Shown: piece by piece, positions 1-10,017 of the stretch
How positions within the stretch are numbered: the stretch's first letter is position 1
Layout: every line of letters begins with the position of its first letter
Assembly (NCBI GenBank): GCA_942159475.1
Contig: OW804099.1
Location: 3,242,382-3,306,381 of the forward strand
DNA: 64,000 nucleotides
Direction: 5' to 3'
From: Sthenelais limicola
Taxonomy: Eukaryota; Annelida; Polychaeta; Phyllodocida; Sigalionidae
The notes under the pieces: model-generated
Database searches by the model: none
What the model was told of the DNA's origin: nothing
What the model saw: the letters and a program-made list of their open reading frames with translations, nothing else
Translations under genes and position numbers: made by a program

Positions 1-148
1 GACGTGCGTCATGGTGGGGCGTGGTGTGTCATGGATGTAAACAAATACATTGATGTAGGCCTAAACAAAGACATTATTGATGTAAACAAAATGTCATACT
101 CGAGTACAGTTTTAATAAGTAACGGCAAAATAAATACAAAAAATCCGC
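1..148. other. Unique AT-rich flank, no gene seen
   Basis: No credible coding region is present. The stretch holds two GTAAACA motifs (38-44 and 82-88) and one CTAAACA (61-67), each inside a loose repeat of GATGTAAACAAA. These match the core of forkhead-family binding sites, but short AT-rich motifs like this are common by chance. A 118-residue plus-strand frame crossing this region and the foldback has no recognisable domain and is not called. Confidence 0.5.
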
Positions 149-262
149 GGGACATAGCGGGAAATCTGTATCGACCCTTGGCTTTGGTATCTGACCACGG
201 GTGCTTTGCACCTGTGGTCGGATACCTCCGCCGCGGGACCATACAGCTTCCGGCTATGTCCC
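149..262. repeat. Foldback element with long imperfect hairpin
   Basis: The left arm starts GGGACATAGC and the right arm ends GCTATGTCCC. The arms pair imperfectly over about 50 bases, and the core 186-226 is a nearly perfect 19-bp stem (GGTATCTGACCAC with GTGGTCGGATACC) around a 3-base TTT loop. This is the structure expected of a small foldback or MITE-like element, or of a strongly folding RNA. No coding capacity, target-site duplication or second copy was found here. Confidence 0.75.
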
Positions 263-268
263 TTCGTC

Positions 269-873
269 ACTTTTGTATAGTACCCCCCCCGCACCCAGTG
301 CCAGGTAAGTACTGCCTATTACAGCATACATACAGGAGGAGGAGCAGTACTTTTGTATAGTACCCCCCACACACCTAGTGCCAGGTAAGTACTGCCTATT
401 ACAGCATACAGGAGGAGGAGCAGTACTTTTGTATAGTACCCCCCCCACACCCAGTGCCAGGTAAGTACTGCCTATTACAGCATACAGGAGGAGGAGCAGT
501 ACTTTTGTATAGTACCCCCCCCGCACCCAGTGCCAGGTAAGTACTGCCCATTACAGCATACATACAGGAGGAGGAGCAGTACTTTTGTATAGTACCCCCC
601 CCGCACCCAGTGCCAGGTAAGTACTGCCTATTACAGCATACAGGAGGAGGAGCAGTACTTTTGTATAGTACCCCCCCCGCACCCAGTGCCAGGTAAGTAC
701 TGCCTATTACAGCATACATACAGGAGGAGGAGCAGTACTTTTGTATAGTACCCCCCCCGCACCCAGTGCCAGGTAAGTACTGCCTATTACAGCATACAGG
801 AGGAGGAGCAGTACTTTTGTATAGTACCCCCCCCACACCCAGTGCCAGGTAAGTACTGCCTATTACAGCATAC
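269..873. repeat. 76/80-bp tandem array with splice-donor motif
   Basis: Eight copies begin ACTTTTGTATAGTACC at 269, 349, 425, 501, 581, 657, 737 and 813. Unit length switches between 80 and 76 bp because a CATA is either doubled or single before the GGAGGAGGAG stretch. Each unit carries a C-run of 6 to 8, a CAGGTAAGT (302, 382, 458, 534, 614, 690, 770, 846) and, a few bases later, CTATTACAG. Minus-strand frames are open through parts of the array, but their residues only mirror the repeat. Most likely a minisatellite. Confidence 0.95.
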
Positions 874-939
874 TGGAGGACGCGCAGGAGACACAGGAAG
901 AGGAGCAGACACCAGCAGACACCGGCAGGAGGAGGAGGT

Positions 940-1800
940 TACACGGGTTGAGCTGCTCATTACAACCAGGTGAGTCATTACTAGTACCTGCACAGGTGGC
1001 TCAGGCCGGGCACACTCACTCACACTCACTCTCTCCACTATAGAGACAAAACTCGGTAATTGTTTACTTCTTAGTTATACTTTTAGTGTATTCTACCATA
1101 TAAGGAATACCACAAGAGCTAGGGAACCAGGTTGAATTGCTCACTATAACCTTAGTAGAGGCACTCGGTGGAAGGGGGGCTGTCCACTGTATAGCATACA
1201 ATCCCTCAGTAATTGTTTACTTGTTTGTTGTGTACTTTTAGTGTATTCTACCATACCACAGAGTAAGAGTGGTGGAACTGCTCACTGTAACAAGCCTAGA
1301 GGTACTGGGGGTGGGGGTGCAGTTTGTCCACTCTAGAGCATACAGTCTCTCAGTAATTGTTTACTAGTGTGTTTGTTACTTGTGTACTTTTAGTATATTC
1401 TACCATAAGTAGGAAGACCACAGGGGTAGACCGGGGGATACACAGGAGTTGAATTGCTCACTGTAACTATACTGGAGGTACTCAGGGGAGGGGGGGTGTA
1501 GTTTGCCCACTGTAGAGCATTGTTTACTTGTTTGTTACTTCTGTACCTTTAGTATATTCTACCATAAGTAGGAATACCACAGGGGTAGACCGTGGGATAC
1601 ACAGGAGTTGAATTGCTCACTGTAACTATACTGGAGGTACTCAGGGCAGCAGCTTGTCCACTGTAGATCATACAGACTCTCTGTAATTCTGTATTAGTTT
1701 GTTACTTCTGTACCTTTAGTTTACTCGACCATAAGTTACTACAGGGTAACACAGGGTAACACAGGAATTCAATTGCTCAGGTTGGGCAGATTGTCAACCT
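940..1800. repeat. Degenerate ~140-185-bp tandem repeat
   Basis: The phrase TTGAATTGCTCACTGTAAC or a close variant recurs at about 948, 1132, 1273, 1449, 1608 and 1767. Each is followed by a GGAGGTACT block, a G-rich stretch, CCACTGTAGAGCATACA, a TAATTGTTTACT block and TAGTNTATTCTACCATA. Spacing varies (184, 141, 176, 159, 159), so this is an old, diverged array with indels. No frame stays open across units. Confidence 0.85.
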
Positions 1801-1814
1801 TTGCTCTACCATAA

Positions 1815-1992
1815 GTACATATGGATAGAGAGAATTGAACTTGCGGGCAATAATCGAACATTTATTGGACTAGATTGGTCTGCATAAGCACGATGCCATA
1901 TGCAGAGCCATATGCAGAGTGCTTATGTGGAGGAATAACGTCCAATAAATTTTCTATTATGGTCAGCAAGTTCCATTCTAGATTTATTATAT
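1815..1992. repeat. Foldback element, TGGAAC-terminus family
   Basis: Arms pair at several levels: GAATTGAACTTGC with GCAAGTTCCATTC, TTTATTGGAC with GTCCAATAAA, and GCATAAGCAC with GTGCTTATG. The loop holds a 12-base direct repeat, CCATATGCAGAG. Its outer ends resemble those at 9155 and 21931 in this window, and a left-arm-only copy lies at 3325-3400. Non-autonomous foldback transposon is the best reading. Confidence 0.75.
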
Positions 1993-2826
1993 GTGCATAG
2001 AAGTTGATCAAATATCACCAGATATCACTGGAGAATTATGAAAGAATTATCAGAGATAGTCCAAGCACTGCCAACCCTGTCTAGATGCCTGTGGCATTTG
2101 TTTACATGCTTCCGGGACAGCCTTGGCTCTCTGCAAAGACGGCGAAAGTGCCGAGGTAATCTTAGAGCTATTTTAAGACAACTATGTATGTATGTATTAT
2201 TTTTATTTCCGTTATTACATATACAATTTCCTCGGAAAAAGGAATAAAGTCATATAAATTCTTACAGACACAACTATCTGGACATTCCAGGTCTTCCAAG
2301 TCTTCCTACAAGTGGAAGGAGGATGATACTCAATGTTCATTTATCATTTTCGAAGATAAGATGACAATCTACTTAAGAACAATACGTGTACACAATATAG
2401 CCTATATGGGAACTGCTTTGAATACAGTTCAAGAAGAAATGACAATATTAGCCATGTTCCAACATTAAACTTAAAATTAACATACATAATATTTTCATTG
2501 TATTATTCCATGACAACTACTTATTGTGCCTATGAGAGAGAAATACTCTCTCTTTATTTTACTTCAATAGGAGCTGCACTTAGGTTTATTATTACACTAC
2601 TAGATTATACATTATTATTATTACATACGTATATTTAAGTGCATTATAGTAAAACCATAAGTTGCAATATGGTATAGTGAAGTCACATATCACTATTGAG
2701 TGATTACTTATACTCCAACTCACATGAGTGGGGTTTCATCGCTTCTGTGTTTGTATTTCAACCATAACTCTTATTACTAACATTTTTATAGTAGCATGCT
2801 ATATGAATATTTTCATAGCACCTCTC

Positions 2827-2830
<4 letters not shown>
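1993..2830. other. Unique AT-rich stretch, no gene seen
   Basis: Plus-strand frames of 69 and 94 residues occur (2038-2247, 2184-2468), but they show no domain, no convincing start context and no splice structure. At 2797-2832 lies a single stretch reading CTATATGAATATTTTCATAG followed by CACCTCTCATATA. That same stretch heads the 27/28-bp array 670 bp downstream. Confidence 0.5.
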
Positions 2831-2861
<31 letters not shown>

Positions 2862-2875
2862 TGTATGTATGTATA
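2831..2875. repeat. (GTAT)n microsatellite
   Basis: Eleven uninterrupted copies of the tetranucleotide ATGT/GTAT, directly abutting a single CACCTCTCATATA sequence. Simple sequence repeat. Confidence 0.98.
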
Positions 2876-3484
2876 TTGTTTATTTCCGAAAACAATACAT
2901 GATAAAAATATAAGATATTTTACATCGGAAATGGGTTGGTACTCTTCTGTGGCAGCCATAGCTCTTCGGGACATTGTATTAAATATATTCTTGCATTTCA
3001 AAGTTTCAAAATCCATATTTTGCGACTTATGACTCATTTTCTTAACACGGATCACAATTCTTATACATAATCCAGGGTATACTGGGCTGGTAGCTATGTA
3101 CTCAGGCATACCTCAGGCCCATCTTGTATTGTTCTACTGAATGTTCATAAAGTGATCATACATTAAACCATACACCTTCAGCAAATCTCTCAGATAATCC
3201 GCATTTAACACAGAAACAGGGTTTATTATTAACTTCAATACGACCAAATACTTTGTCAACCCAGTACAAAATGTATTCAGATATGTATGTAACACATTAG
3301 TAATTTAACTGTATTTGCCGAATGTATAAATAGAGAGAATGGAACGAGCCAGCTATAATTGACAATTTATTGGACGAGATTTGTCTGCATTTATGAGCAC
3401 AAACTTGATGTGTATAATTTGAAAAATGTAGCCGACTTGGTGATAACATAGTTTATATAGTATGCGTTCTATATGAATATTTTT
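2876..3484. other. Unique DNA with two transposon relics
   Basis: At about 2996-3053 the phrase TTTGCGACTTATGACTCATT repeats one end of the inverted-repeat element at 22349-22758. At about 3325-3400 lies a left-arm-only relative of the foldback at 1815, sharing AGAGAATGGAAC, ATTTATTGGAC and TTGTCTGCAT. A 94-residue minus-strand frame overlapping the microsatellite is not credible. No gene is seen. Confidence 0.55.
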
Positions 3485-4728
3485 ATAGCACCCAACCTAT
3501 TGCACCTCTCATATGGCACCCCACTTATAGCACCTCTCATATACACCCCACTTATAGCACCTCTCATATAGCACCCCACTTATAGCACCTCTCATATACA
3601 CCCCACTTATAGCACCTCTCATATACACCCCACTTATAGCACCTCTCATATAGCACCCCACTTATAGCACCTCTCATATAGCAAGCCACTTATAGCACCT
3701 GTCATATAGCACCCCACTTATAGCACCTCTCATATACACCCCACTTATAGCACCTCTCATATACACCCCACTTATAGCACCTCTCATATAGCACCCCACT
3801 TATAGCACCTCTCATATACACCCCACTTATAGCACCTCTCATATAGCACCCCACTTATAGCACCTGTCATATAGCACCCCACTTATAGCACCTCTCATAT
3901 ACACCCCACTTATAGCACCTCTCATATACACCCCACTTATAGCACCTCTCATATGGCACCCCACCTATAGCACCTCTCATATAGCACCCCACTTATAGCA
4001 CCTCTCATATAGCACCCCACTTATAGCACCTCTCATATACACCCCACTTATAGCACCTCTCATATAGCACCCCACTTATAGCACCTCTCATATAGCATCC
4101 ATTTATAGCACCTCTCATATAGCACCCACTTATAGCACCTCTCATATAGCAACCCACTTATAGCACCTCTCATATACACCCCACTTATAGCACCTCTCAT
4201 ATACCAACCCCCTTATTGCACCTCTCATATACCAACCCACTTATAGCACCTCTCATATAGCAACCCACTTATAGCACCTCTCATATACACCCCACTTATA
4301 GCAACTCTCATATAGCACCCCACTTATAGCACCTCTCATATAGCATCCATTTATAGCACCTCTCATATAGCACCCACTTATAGCACCTCTCATATAGCAA
4401 CCCACTTATAGCACCTCTCATATACACCCCACTTATAGCACCTCTCATATACCAACCCCCTTATTGCACCTCTCATATACCAACCCACTTATAGCACCTC
4501 TCATATAGCAACCCACTTATAGCACCTCTCATATACACCCCACTTATAGCAACTCTCATATACACCCCACTTATAGCACCTCTCATATACCAACCCACGT
4601 ATTGCACCTCTCATATACCAACCCACTTATTGCACCTCTCATATACCAACCCACTTATAGCACCTCTCATATAGCAACCCACTTATAGCACCTCTCATAT
4701 AGCACCCCACTTATAGCACCTCTCATAT
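3485..4728. repeat. 27/28-bp tandem array (~45 copies)
   Basis: Each monomer reads CACCTCTCATATA, then either GCACCCC or CACCCC, then ACTTATAG. Single-base and 1-bp length variants are scattered through the array. A block marked by the rare GCATCC variant occurs at 4095 and again at 4343, so 248 bp (about nine monomers) were duplicated as one piece. Stops are frequent and nothing suggests coding. Confidence 0.97.
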
Positions 4729-5391
4729 GGAATGTATATATAATAAAGCTGCTTGGTGTACATTGCCTGACTATTGTACCAATATAAGGAATCCATTATT
4801 ACTATAACATGTATGTGTAAAGAGCTACTCACCTTTAAGCACAGTCAATGATCCACCGCTAGCTGAGTAACTCACTCATCTATCCACCAATACCAGCAGG
4901 TGGCTCATACAGGTAATTACTCATAACCTGATGTTAGAAAATGGTTTAATTATAGTTTAATCATATTTTGATAATAAGGTTATGTATATATAATCTACTA
5001 CTCAATGGTGAATACAACTGTTTATGCATTTAGTTTAGCTGTCATGACAAGCCTAACAAAAGCTCGTTGTCTGAACTAAATTTTCATTTTTTCAAAACGT
5101 CTTTATTGACACAGAAATTTCGCTACAGAAACTGTACAAAAAAAATCAATTCAAACAATTATTATACATGAGTTGTCCTTTAGACCGATATGTTACTACA
5201 ATTTAGCTACTTTTAGATGCGATTTGATGAGATTCTGGGATGTATTTTTTCCCTATAGGCCCCTGCTGCGTCGTAGGATCACTGGTCTGCCAGGATCTAG
5301 TGTTTTTGGAGCCCTCCCCTATCCCTTCTGGTAATGTGCAATGCATATTTTCCATAAGCGGGTGCCGACATCTAGCGTCACATCTAAAAGC
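4729..5391. other. Unique AT-rich stretch, no gene seen
   Basis: On the minus strand the sequence CTTAAAGGTGAGTAG near 4826-4840 is a good 5' splice-site match (AAAG then GTGAGT), so a minus-strand exon could end there. No open frame or start supports it. The remainder is AT-rich with no repeat seen. A 102-residue plus-strand frame starting at 5240 runs through the adjacent foldback and is not called. Confidence 0.4.
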
Positions 5392-5499
5392 AATAATTCC
5401 CTTAGTTTTGTCCTATCTGGGGTACCGTTGCCTGAGCAAGCCCTCAAACTACCCTCAGGCAACGGTACCCATGAGCAGACAAAACCGAGGGAATTATTT
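5392..5499. repeat. Foldback inverted repeat, ~45-bp arms
   Basis: The left arm runs from AATAATTCCCT through TTTTGTC to GGGTACCGTTGCCTGAG. The right arm is its reverse complement, CTCAGGCAACGGTACCC through GACAAAAC to AGGGAATTATT. The loop is about 16 bases. Only a few mismatches and small bulges interrupt pairing, so insertion or formation is fairly recent. MITE-like; no other copy was found in the window. Confidence 0.8.
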
Positions 5500-5756
5500 C
5501 TTAAACAGTTTCTTGATATTCATTTCAATAGAAATACATGATATATGAAGATAAACATTCTATCCTGAAATCCTATCCTGAACTCTATTTTTGTGTATGT
5601 CTTTGTCCAATTAAAACATACAATTCACAATAATGCGTCCACAAATACTGCATGTGATAAAAACGTTCCAAGTCCATTTCTCCGTCAGATTTCACACACC
5701 TATATGAACTCACATTACAATCGGTTTCATTCATGAGCTTGAGTCTCTATCAAATA
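5500..5756. other. Unique stretch, nothing recognised
   Basis: AT-rich sequence between the foldback and the reverse transcriptase relic. It contains a short CCTATCCTGAA near-duplication at about 5561-5583. No coding, RNA or repeat signal was seen. Confidence 0.4.
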
Positions 5757-6375
5757 TTCATCAACCACATGTCACTTTTCTTTAGGAATTGTTTTAGTTT
5801 TGGCCAGGGATTTATTTGTCCAGGGCAGGAAGACGGTTCCATAGTACTGGGCCTGTCATATGTGGGCAGTTATGCAATTTTTCCGATTGAAGTTCTTTGT
5901 AGTTTGTTAATAATAATACTATTTGCCAATCCACAGAAGATAAGGCCATATTTGGTGATATGGACAGAGTGGCAGCTTTAGTTGTAATACAATTGCACCG
6001 TCTTGCCAATTGATTTATTTTTTGAAAACGGAGATGGAAGTTTAAGCCACAATCAATTATAAGGCCTAAATAGTTTACCTGCTTTTCATATCTGATGATA
6101 GCTTCTCCATTTATATTGATCTGCCCCAGATCATCAAGCTTTAATTTGTGCAATTTCCTGCTAGACTCTATCATCGGGAGATCGGGGAGGTAAAATAAAT
6201 ACAGCATTGACTTCTGGCTATGTAAAGATGTGGATATCTCCCTAGGGCTATGCAATTTCTTTGGGGGGCCGATACCACCTTACAAAATTGCTACACCCGC
6301 CGGAGATAACCACATCTTGACATTTCTTACTTGAAGATAGTTTTTGATGTCTTCTACAAAATATAGCATTGTAAT
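5757..6375 (-). pseudogene. Non-LTR retrotransposon reverse transcriptase fragment (decayed)
   Basis: Reading the minus strand, a FVEDIK box at 6360-6343 sits where non-LTR (LINE) reverse transcriptases have the catalytic YADD/FADD box. It has changed to VE at the second and third positions, so one aspartate is lost. About 30 codons on, the frame meets a TAA, then continues open from 6255 to 5812 as 147 residues with INGEAI (about residues 49-53), NYLGLIIDCGLNF (61-73) and GPVLWNRLP (135-142). These match the thumb and C-terminal motifs of the family. After a stop at 5809 the LINE-like tail continues only with a frameshift. The 5' part of the element is missing. Family knowledge supports a Jockey/CR1-like LINE, but the clade cannot be fixed. 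Confidence 0.75.
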
Positions 6376-6443
6376 ATAAAAATGGAATATAACTCACATT
6401 TGAGCTAGCGATATATATCTTATAGTCAGTCACTTGGTTTTAC

Positions 6444-7532
6444 TTGTGCAGTATATACATCTATGATTCCTACTGCATGAAACAATGCTGAACTGCAGGC
6501 TGATTGTGCAGTATATACATCTATGACTCCGACTGCATGAAGCAATGCTGATCTGCAGGCTGATTGTGCAGTATATACATGTGTGATTCCTACTGCATGA
6601 AACAATGCTGAACTGCAGGCTGATTGGGCAGTAAATACATCTATGATTCCTACTGCATGAAGCAATGCTCAACTGCAGGCTGATTGTGCAGTACATACAT
6701 CTATGATTCCTACTGCATGAAGCAATGCTCAACTGCAGGCTGATTGTGCAGTATATACATGTGTGATTCCTACTGCATGAAACAATGCTGAACTGCAGGC
6801 TGATTGTGCAGTATAAACAACTGTGATTCCTACTGCATGAAACAATGCTGAACTGCAGGCTGATTGTGCAGTATATACATGTGTGATTCCAACTGCATGA
6901 AACAATGCTGAACTGCAGGCTGATTGTGCAGTATGTACATCTGTGATTCCTACTGCATGAAACAATGCTGAACTGCAGGCTGATTGTTCAGTACATACAT
7001 CTGTGATTCCTACTGCATGAAACAAAGTTGAACTGCAGGCTGATTGTGCAGTACATACATCTGTGATTCCTACTGCATGAAGCAATGCTCAACTGCAGGC
7101 TGATTGTGCAGTATATACATGTGTGATTCCTACTGCATGAAACAATGCTGAACTGCAGGCTGATTGTGCAGTATATACATGTGTGATTCCTACTGCATGA
7201 AACAATGCTGAACTGCAGGCTGATTGTGCAGTATACATCTGTGATACCTACTGCATGAAACAATGCTGAACTACAGGCTGATTGTGCAGTATATACATGT
7301 GTGATTCCTACTGCATGAAACAATGCTGAACTGCAGGCTGATTGTGCAGTATATACATCTGTGATACCTACTGCATGAAACAATGCTGAACTGCAGGCTG
7401 ATTGTGCAGCATATACATGTGTGATTCCTACTGCATGAAACAATGCTGAACTGCAGGCTGATTGTGAAGTATATACATGTGTGATTCCTACTGCATGAAA
7501 CAATGCTCAACTGTAAGCTAATTGTGCAGCAT
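6444..7532. repeat. 60-bp tandem array (~18 copies)
   Basis: Each 60-bp unit contains CTACTGCATGAA, CAATGCTGAACTGCAGGCTG and ATTGTGCAGTATATACAT. Because 60 is divisible by 3 and the unit lacks minus-strand stops, minus-strand frames of 79 to 171 residues appear, repeating phrases such as HAVGITHVYTAQSACSSALF. A 2-bp deletion near 7233 shifts these frames without other consequence, which argues against selection for protein. Every unit carries a PstI-type CTGCAG. Minisatellite. Confidence 0.97.
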
Positions 7533-8204
7533 GTTTAGTTTTGTTAGGAACCCATATCACAAGTATTTTCAAGAGCAAGCTTGACCTTCAACTAAAACAC
7601 TTCTACAGATTGGTTCTCCGATTTAATAAAACAAATTATTGATTTGATTTGAGAACCATTTATTACCCATATACTGGTACAGTTTCCCTATGTCTCAACA
7701 TAGAATAGAACAGGATAGAGACATCTTTCATTCATCAAGTGTTTTATATTATTTTGACCAACAGGTCGACAGGCCTCTGAGTACCATTCAGGATCTATAC
7801 CCAGATCTTCCGGCCGAACCCCAAAGAAATAATATGTAAGAACCAGGGAAAACCTTTGCTAAATAATCAAACAAATTCCCCTCTCCATGGAAACACACAC
7901 CACTGGCTATAGAGTACCTCCTCCAGCACATCCCCACCTGCACAGCTGGTCCCTCCCCCACCTGGAGGTGTATAGATATGTAACCTTGGTAACGCCTTGT
8001 TTGCCCCCTAACACTGGAGGTCACAGCAGATATGTATTACCATATAGAGCAACACAGAGGCACAGAGGCATAGCGGTACAGAGGCGCTTTGTCATTATTT
8101 CATAATGTTATACATGCTACAAAGACCGCTCCTGGGGCTCTATACACCATAGGCTGTATTCTCCGATATATGTAAGGGCTAGAATATATATATATATAAA
8201 GGTT
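7533..8204. other. Unique stretch, no gene seen
   Basis: Contains a weak inverted pair GGTTCTC and GAGAACC at about 7613-7659 and a short (TA)n at about 8186-8198. Between 7905 and 7975 a C-rich segment carries CTGCACAGCTGGT, 13 bases identical to the core of the 47-bp satellite that starts 2.7 kb downstream. The open frames here (72 to 78 residues) have no recognisable features. Confidence 0.45.
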
Positions 8205-8816
8205 CTTATACAAGCTATAATCAATATTTGTTATTATTCTGCTGCTGTTATATATGTTTATACAAGAGTTACTCATATTATGACGTATAGAACTGTATTT
8301 ATCACTATTCTGCTGCTGTTATATGTTTATACAAGAGCTACTCATATTATGACTTATAGGACTGGATTTAACACTATTCTGCTGCTGTTATATGTTTATA
8401 CAAGAGTTACTCATATTATGACTTATAGGACTGGATTTATCAATATTCTGCTGCTGTTATATGTTTATACAAGAGCTACTCATATTATGACTTATAGGAC
8501 TGGATTTATCACTATTCTGCTGCTGTTATATGTTTATACATGAGCTACTCATATTATGACTTATAGGACTGGATTTATCACTATTCTGCTGCTGTTATAT
8601 GTTTATACATGAGTTACTCATATTATGACTTATAGGACTGGATTTAACACTATTCTGCTGCTGTTATATGTTTATACAAGAGTTACTCATAGTATGACTT
8701 ATAGGACTGGATTTATCACTATTCTGCTGCTGCTATATGTTTATACAAGAGTTACTCATATCATGACTTATAGGATTGGATTTATCACTATTCTGCTGCT
8801 GTTATATATTCATACA
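8205..8816. repeat. 69-bp tandem array (~9 copies)
   Basis: The unit reads ATTATGACTTATAGGACTGG, then ATTTATCACTATTCTGCTGC, then TGTTATATGTTTATACAAGAG and a TACTCAT end. Unit starts are 69-70 bp apart. The length is a multiple of 3, so plus-strand frames of 66 and 87 residues stay open, but a common variant (TACATGAGC for TACAAGAGC) puts a TGA in frame. Minisatellite rather than gene. Confidence 0.95.
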
Positions 8817-8978
8817 CAAATTTAAATTAGAATTTAAATCAGCCGTGATAAAACTGCCACCTGTCATGGCAGGAAAGCACTTAAGGTTCCCTGAAAGTAC
8901 AAATAATGAGGTTTAGACCCTGTAGCCCCACATATAATCCAACAATAGAAGGGAGAATAGTAGCATTTCGTGGTTTAG
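8817..8978. other. Short unique spacer, nothing recognised
   Basis: Starts with a small palindrome-rich AATTTAAATT segment directly after the 69-bp array. No coding or repeat signal is visible. Confidence 0.35.
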
Positions 8979-9135
8979 ATAAGATAAAATAAGATGAGAG
9001 GAGATGTTTTTTATCTGTCATTTTCGCAGACTAGAAAGAAGTACAAACGAGTAATATATGGAATAGACAAACTGGTCAACATGCCTTTATGATACAGCAA
9101 GGTACCATTTCTTCCGGTTGTTACCATAAATTTGG
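8979..9135 (-). mobile_element. LINE-like 3' tail, copy A (minus)
   Basis: Its reverse complement aligns with 20491-20637. Shared phrases are CCGGAAGAAATGGTACCTT, TATCATA(A)AGGCATGT and a terminal ATAAAAAACA followed by (CTTAT)n-type repeats. A conserved segment ending in a short tandem repeat is how many non-LTR retrotransposons terminate at their 3' end. The link to the reverse transcriptase relic at 5757-6375 is not shown. Confidence 0.6.
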
Positions 9136-9154
9136 AATAGAGAGTATGAATACA

Positions 9155-9484
9155 TAGATGGAACCTAGCAAGGGGGAAGTCTGTACACTTGTTTTTGACC
9201 GAGGGAGTGCGGGAAGATAGAGGGCGTTAGCCCGACATCTTCTGCGCTCCTGAGGTCACTAACAAGTGTACAGACTTCACCCGGGCTTTGTTCCATATTT
9301 ATTACACCCCATTAATAAATAAAAAATATAAATAATGAAAAATAAAAGAAGTAATTTAAGTTTTTGGTGGACCTACTTGTTGTATGCGCCAAGGGTGACA
9401 TAACTCACATGTTATGCACCACTTTGACCAAGTGTGACATACAATGCTGAAGGTATAGGAAGCAACAGCACAGGGGTGTAATAA
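9155..9484 (+). mobile_element. Composite foldback repeat, copy 1
   Basis: Nearly identical to 21936-22264 in the same orientation. Module one (9155-9303) is a foldback with arms of about 57 bases running from ATGGAAC through AAGTCTGTACACTTGTT to GCGGGAAG, paired with the downstream reverse complement ending GTTCCAT. Module two (9299-9484) is bounded by inverted 12-mers TTATTACACCCC and GGGGTGTAATAA. Both modules travel together in both copies. Non-autonomous DNA transposon or foldback unit; no protein encoded. Confidence 0.85.
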
Positions 9485-10017
9485 TCTAGGCGAGTTAGAG
9501 AATAAAATATGTAAGTGTGTAGAATAAAATATGTAAGTAAGAAAATGGGTAAAACTACCTAATCGAGCAGTACAGCACAATTTTACATGTAGAGATCCCT
9601 ACATATTGAATGATAAACAGTGGCTAGAGTTATATATGTTTAAGATGTTCATGCAATACAGTGTGAACTCACACAACAAATCATAACATGTTGCATCTGA
9701 TGCGGTTAAGATTCAACATATTTTACATTAAATAGAATGAATTGTATGTATAAAATATTTTCGTAATGAAGTAATAAAGTAAAATATTTCGTAATAAATT
9801 GTTACTTACAAAGTGAGCAAATTAAGTGTTTGACACATTCTAGAGCTGGTGGCTTTTCTTCTGTTTTCAGAGACTTTAAGTCTAAATTGTAAAGTAATAA
9901 TAACCCCCATTTCTGCCATGTAGGGTCCTTGGGCTAAAACTACTACAAGGATTAATAACCTCCTATTCACATCTGTTAGTGACATTTAGCTTAGGACTTT
10001 ACACCATACAAAGCACG
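9485..10017. other. Unique AT-rich stretch, no gene seen
   Basis: AT-rich sequence with several TAATAAAGTAAAATATTT-like phrases around 9765-9800. No domain, RNA fold or repeat array was recognised. Confidence 0.4.

Noticed and set aside
2038..2468. Small plus-strand frames of 69 and 94 codons
   Set aside because: AT-rich unique DNA, no domain, no splice or start support, length within chance expectation.
5240..5548. 102-codon plus-strand frame
   Set aside because: It runs through both arms of a foldback repeat and has no recognisable domain.
6426..7510. Minus-strand frames with a 20-residue repeat as a repetitive secreted protein
   Set aside because: They are the 60-bp minisatellite read through. 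A 2-bp deletion switches frame, and several frames are open at once.
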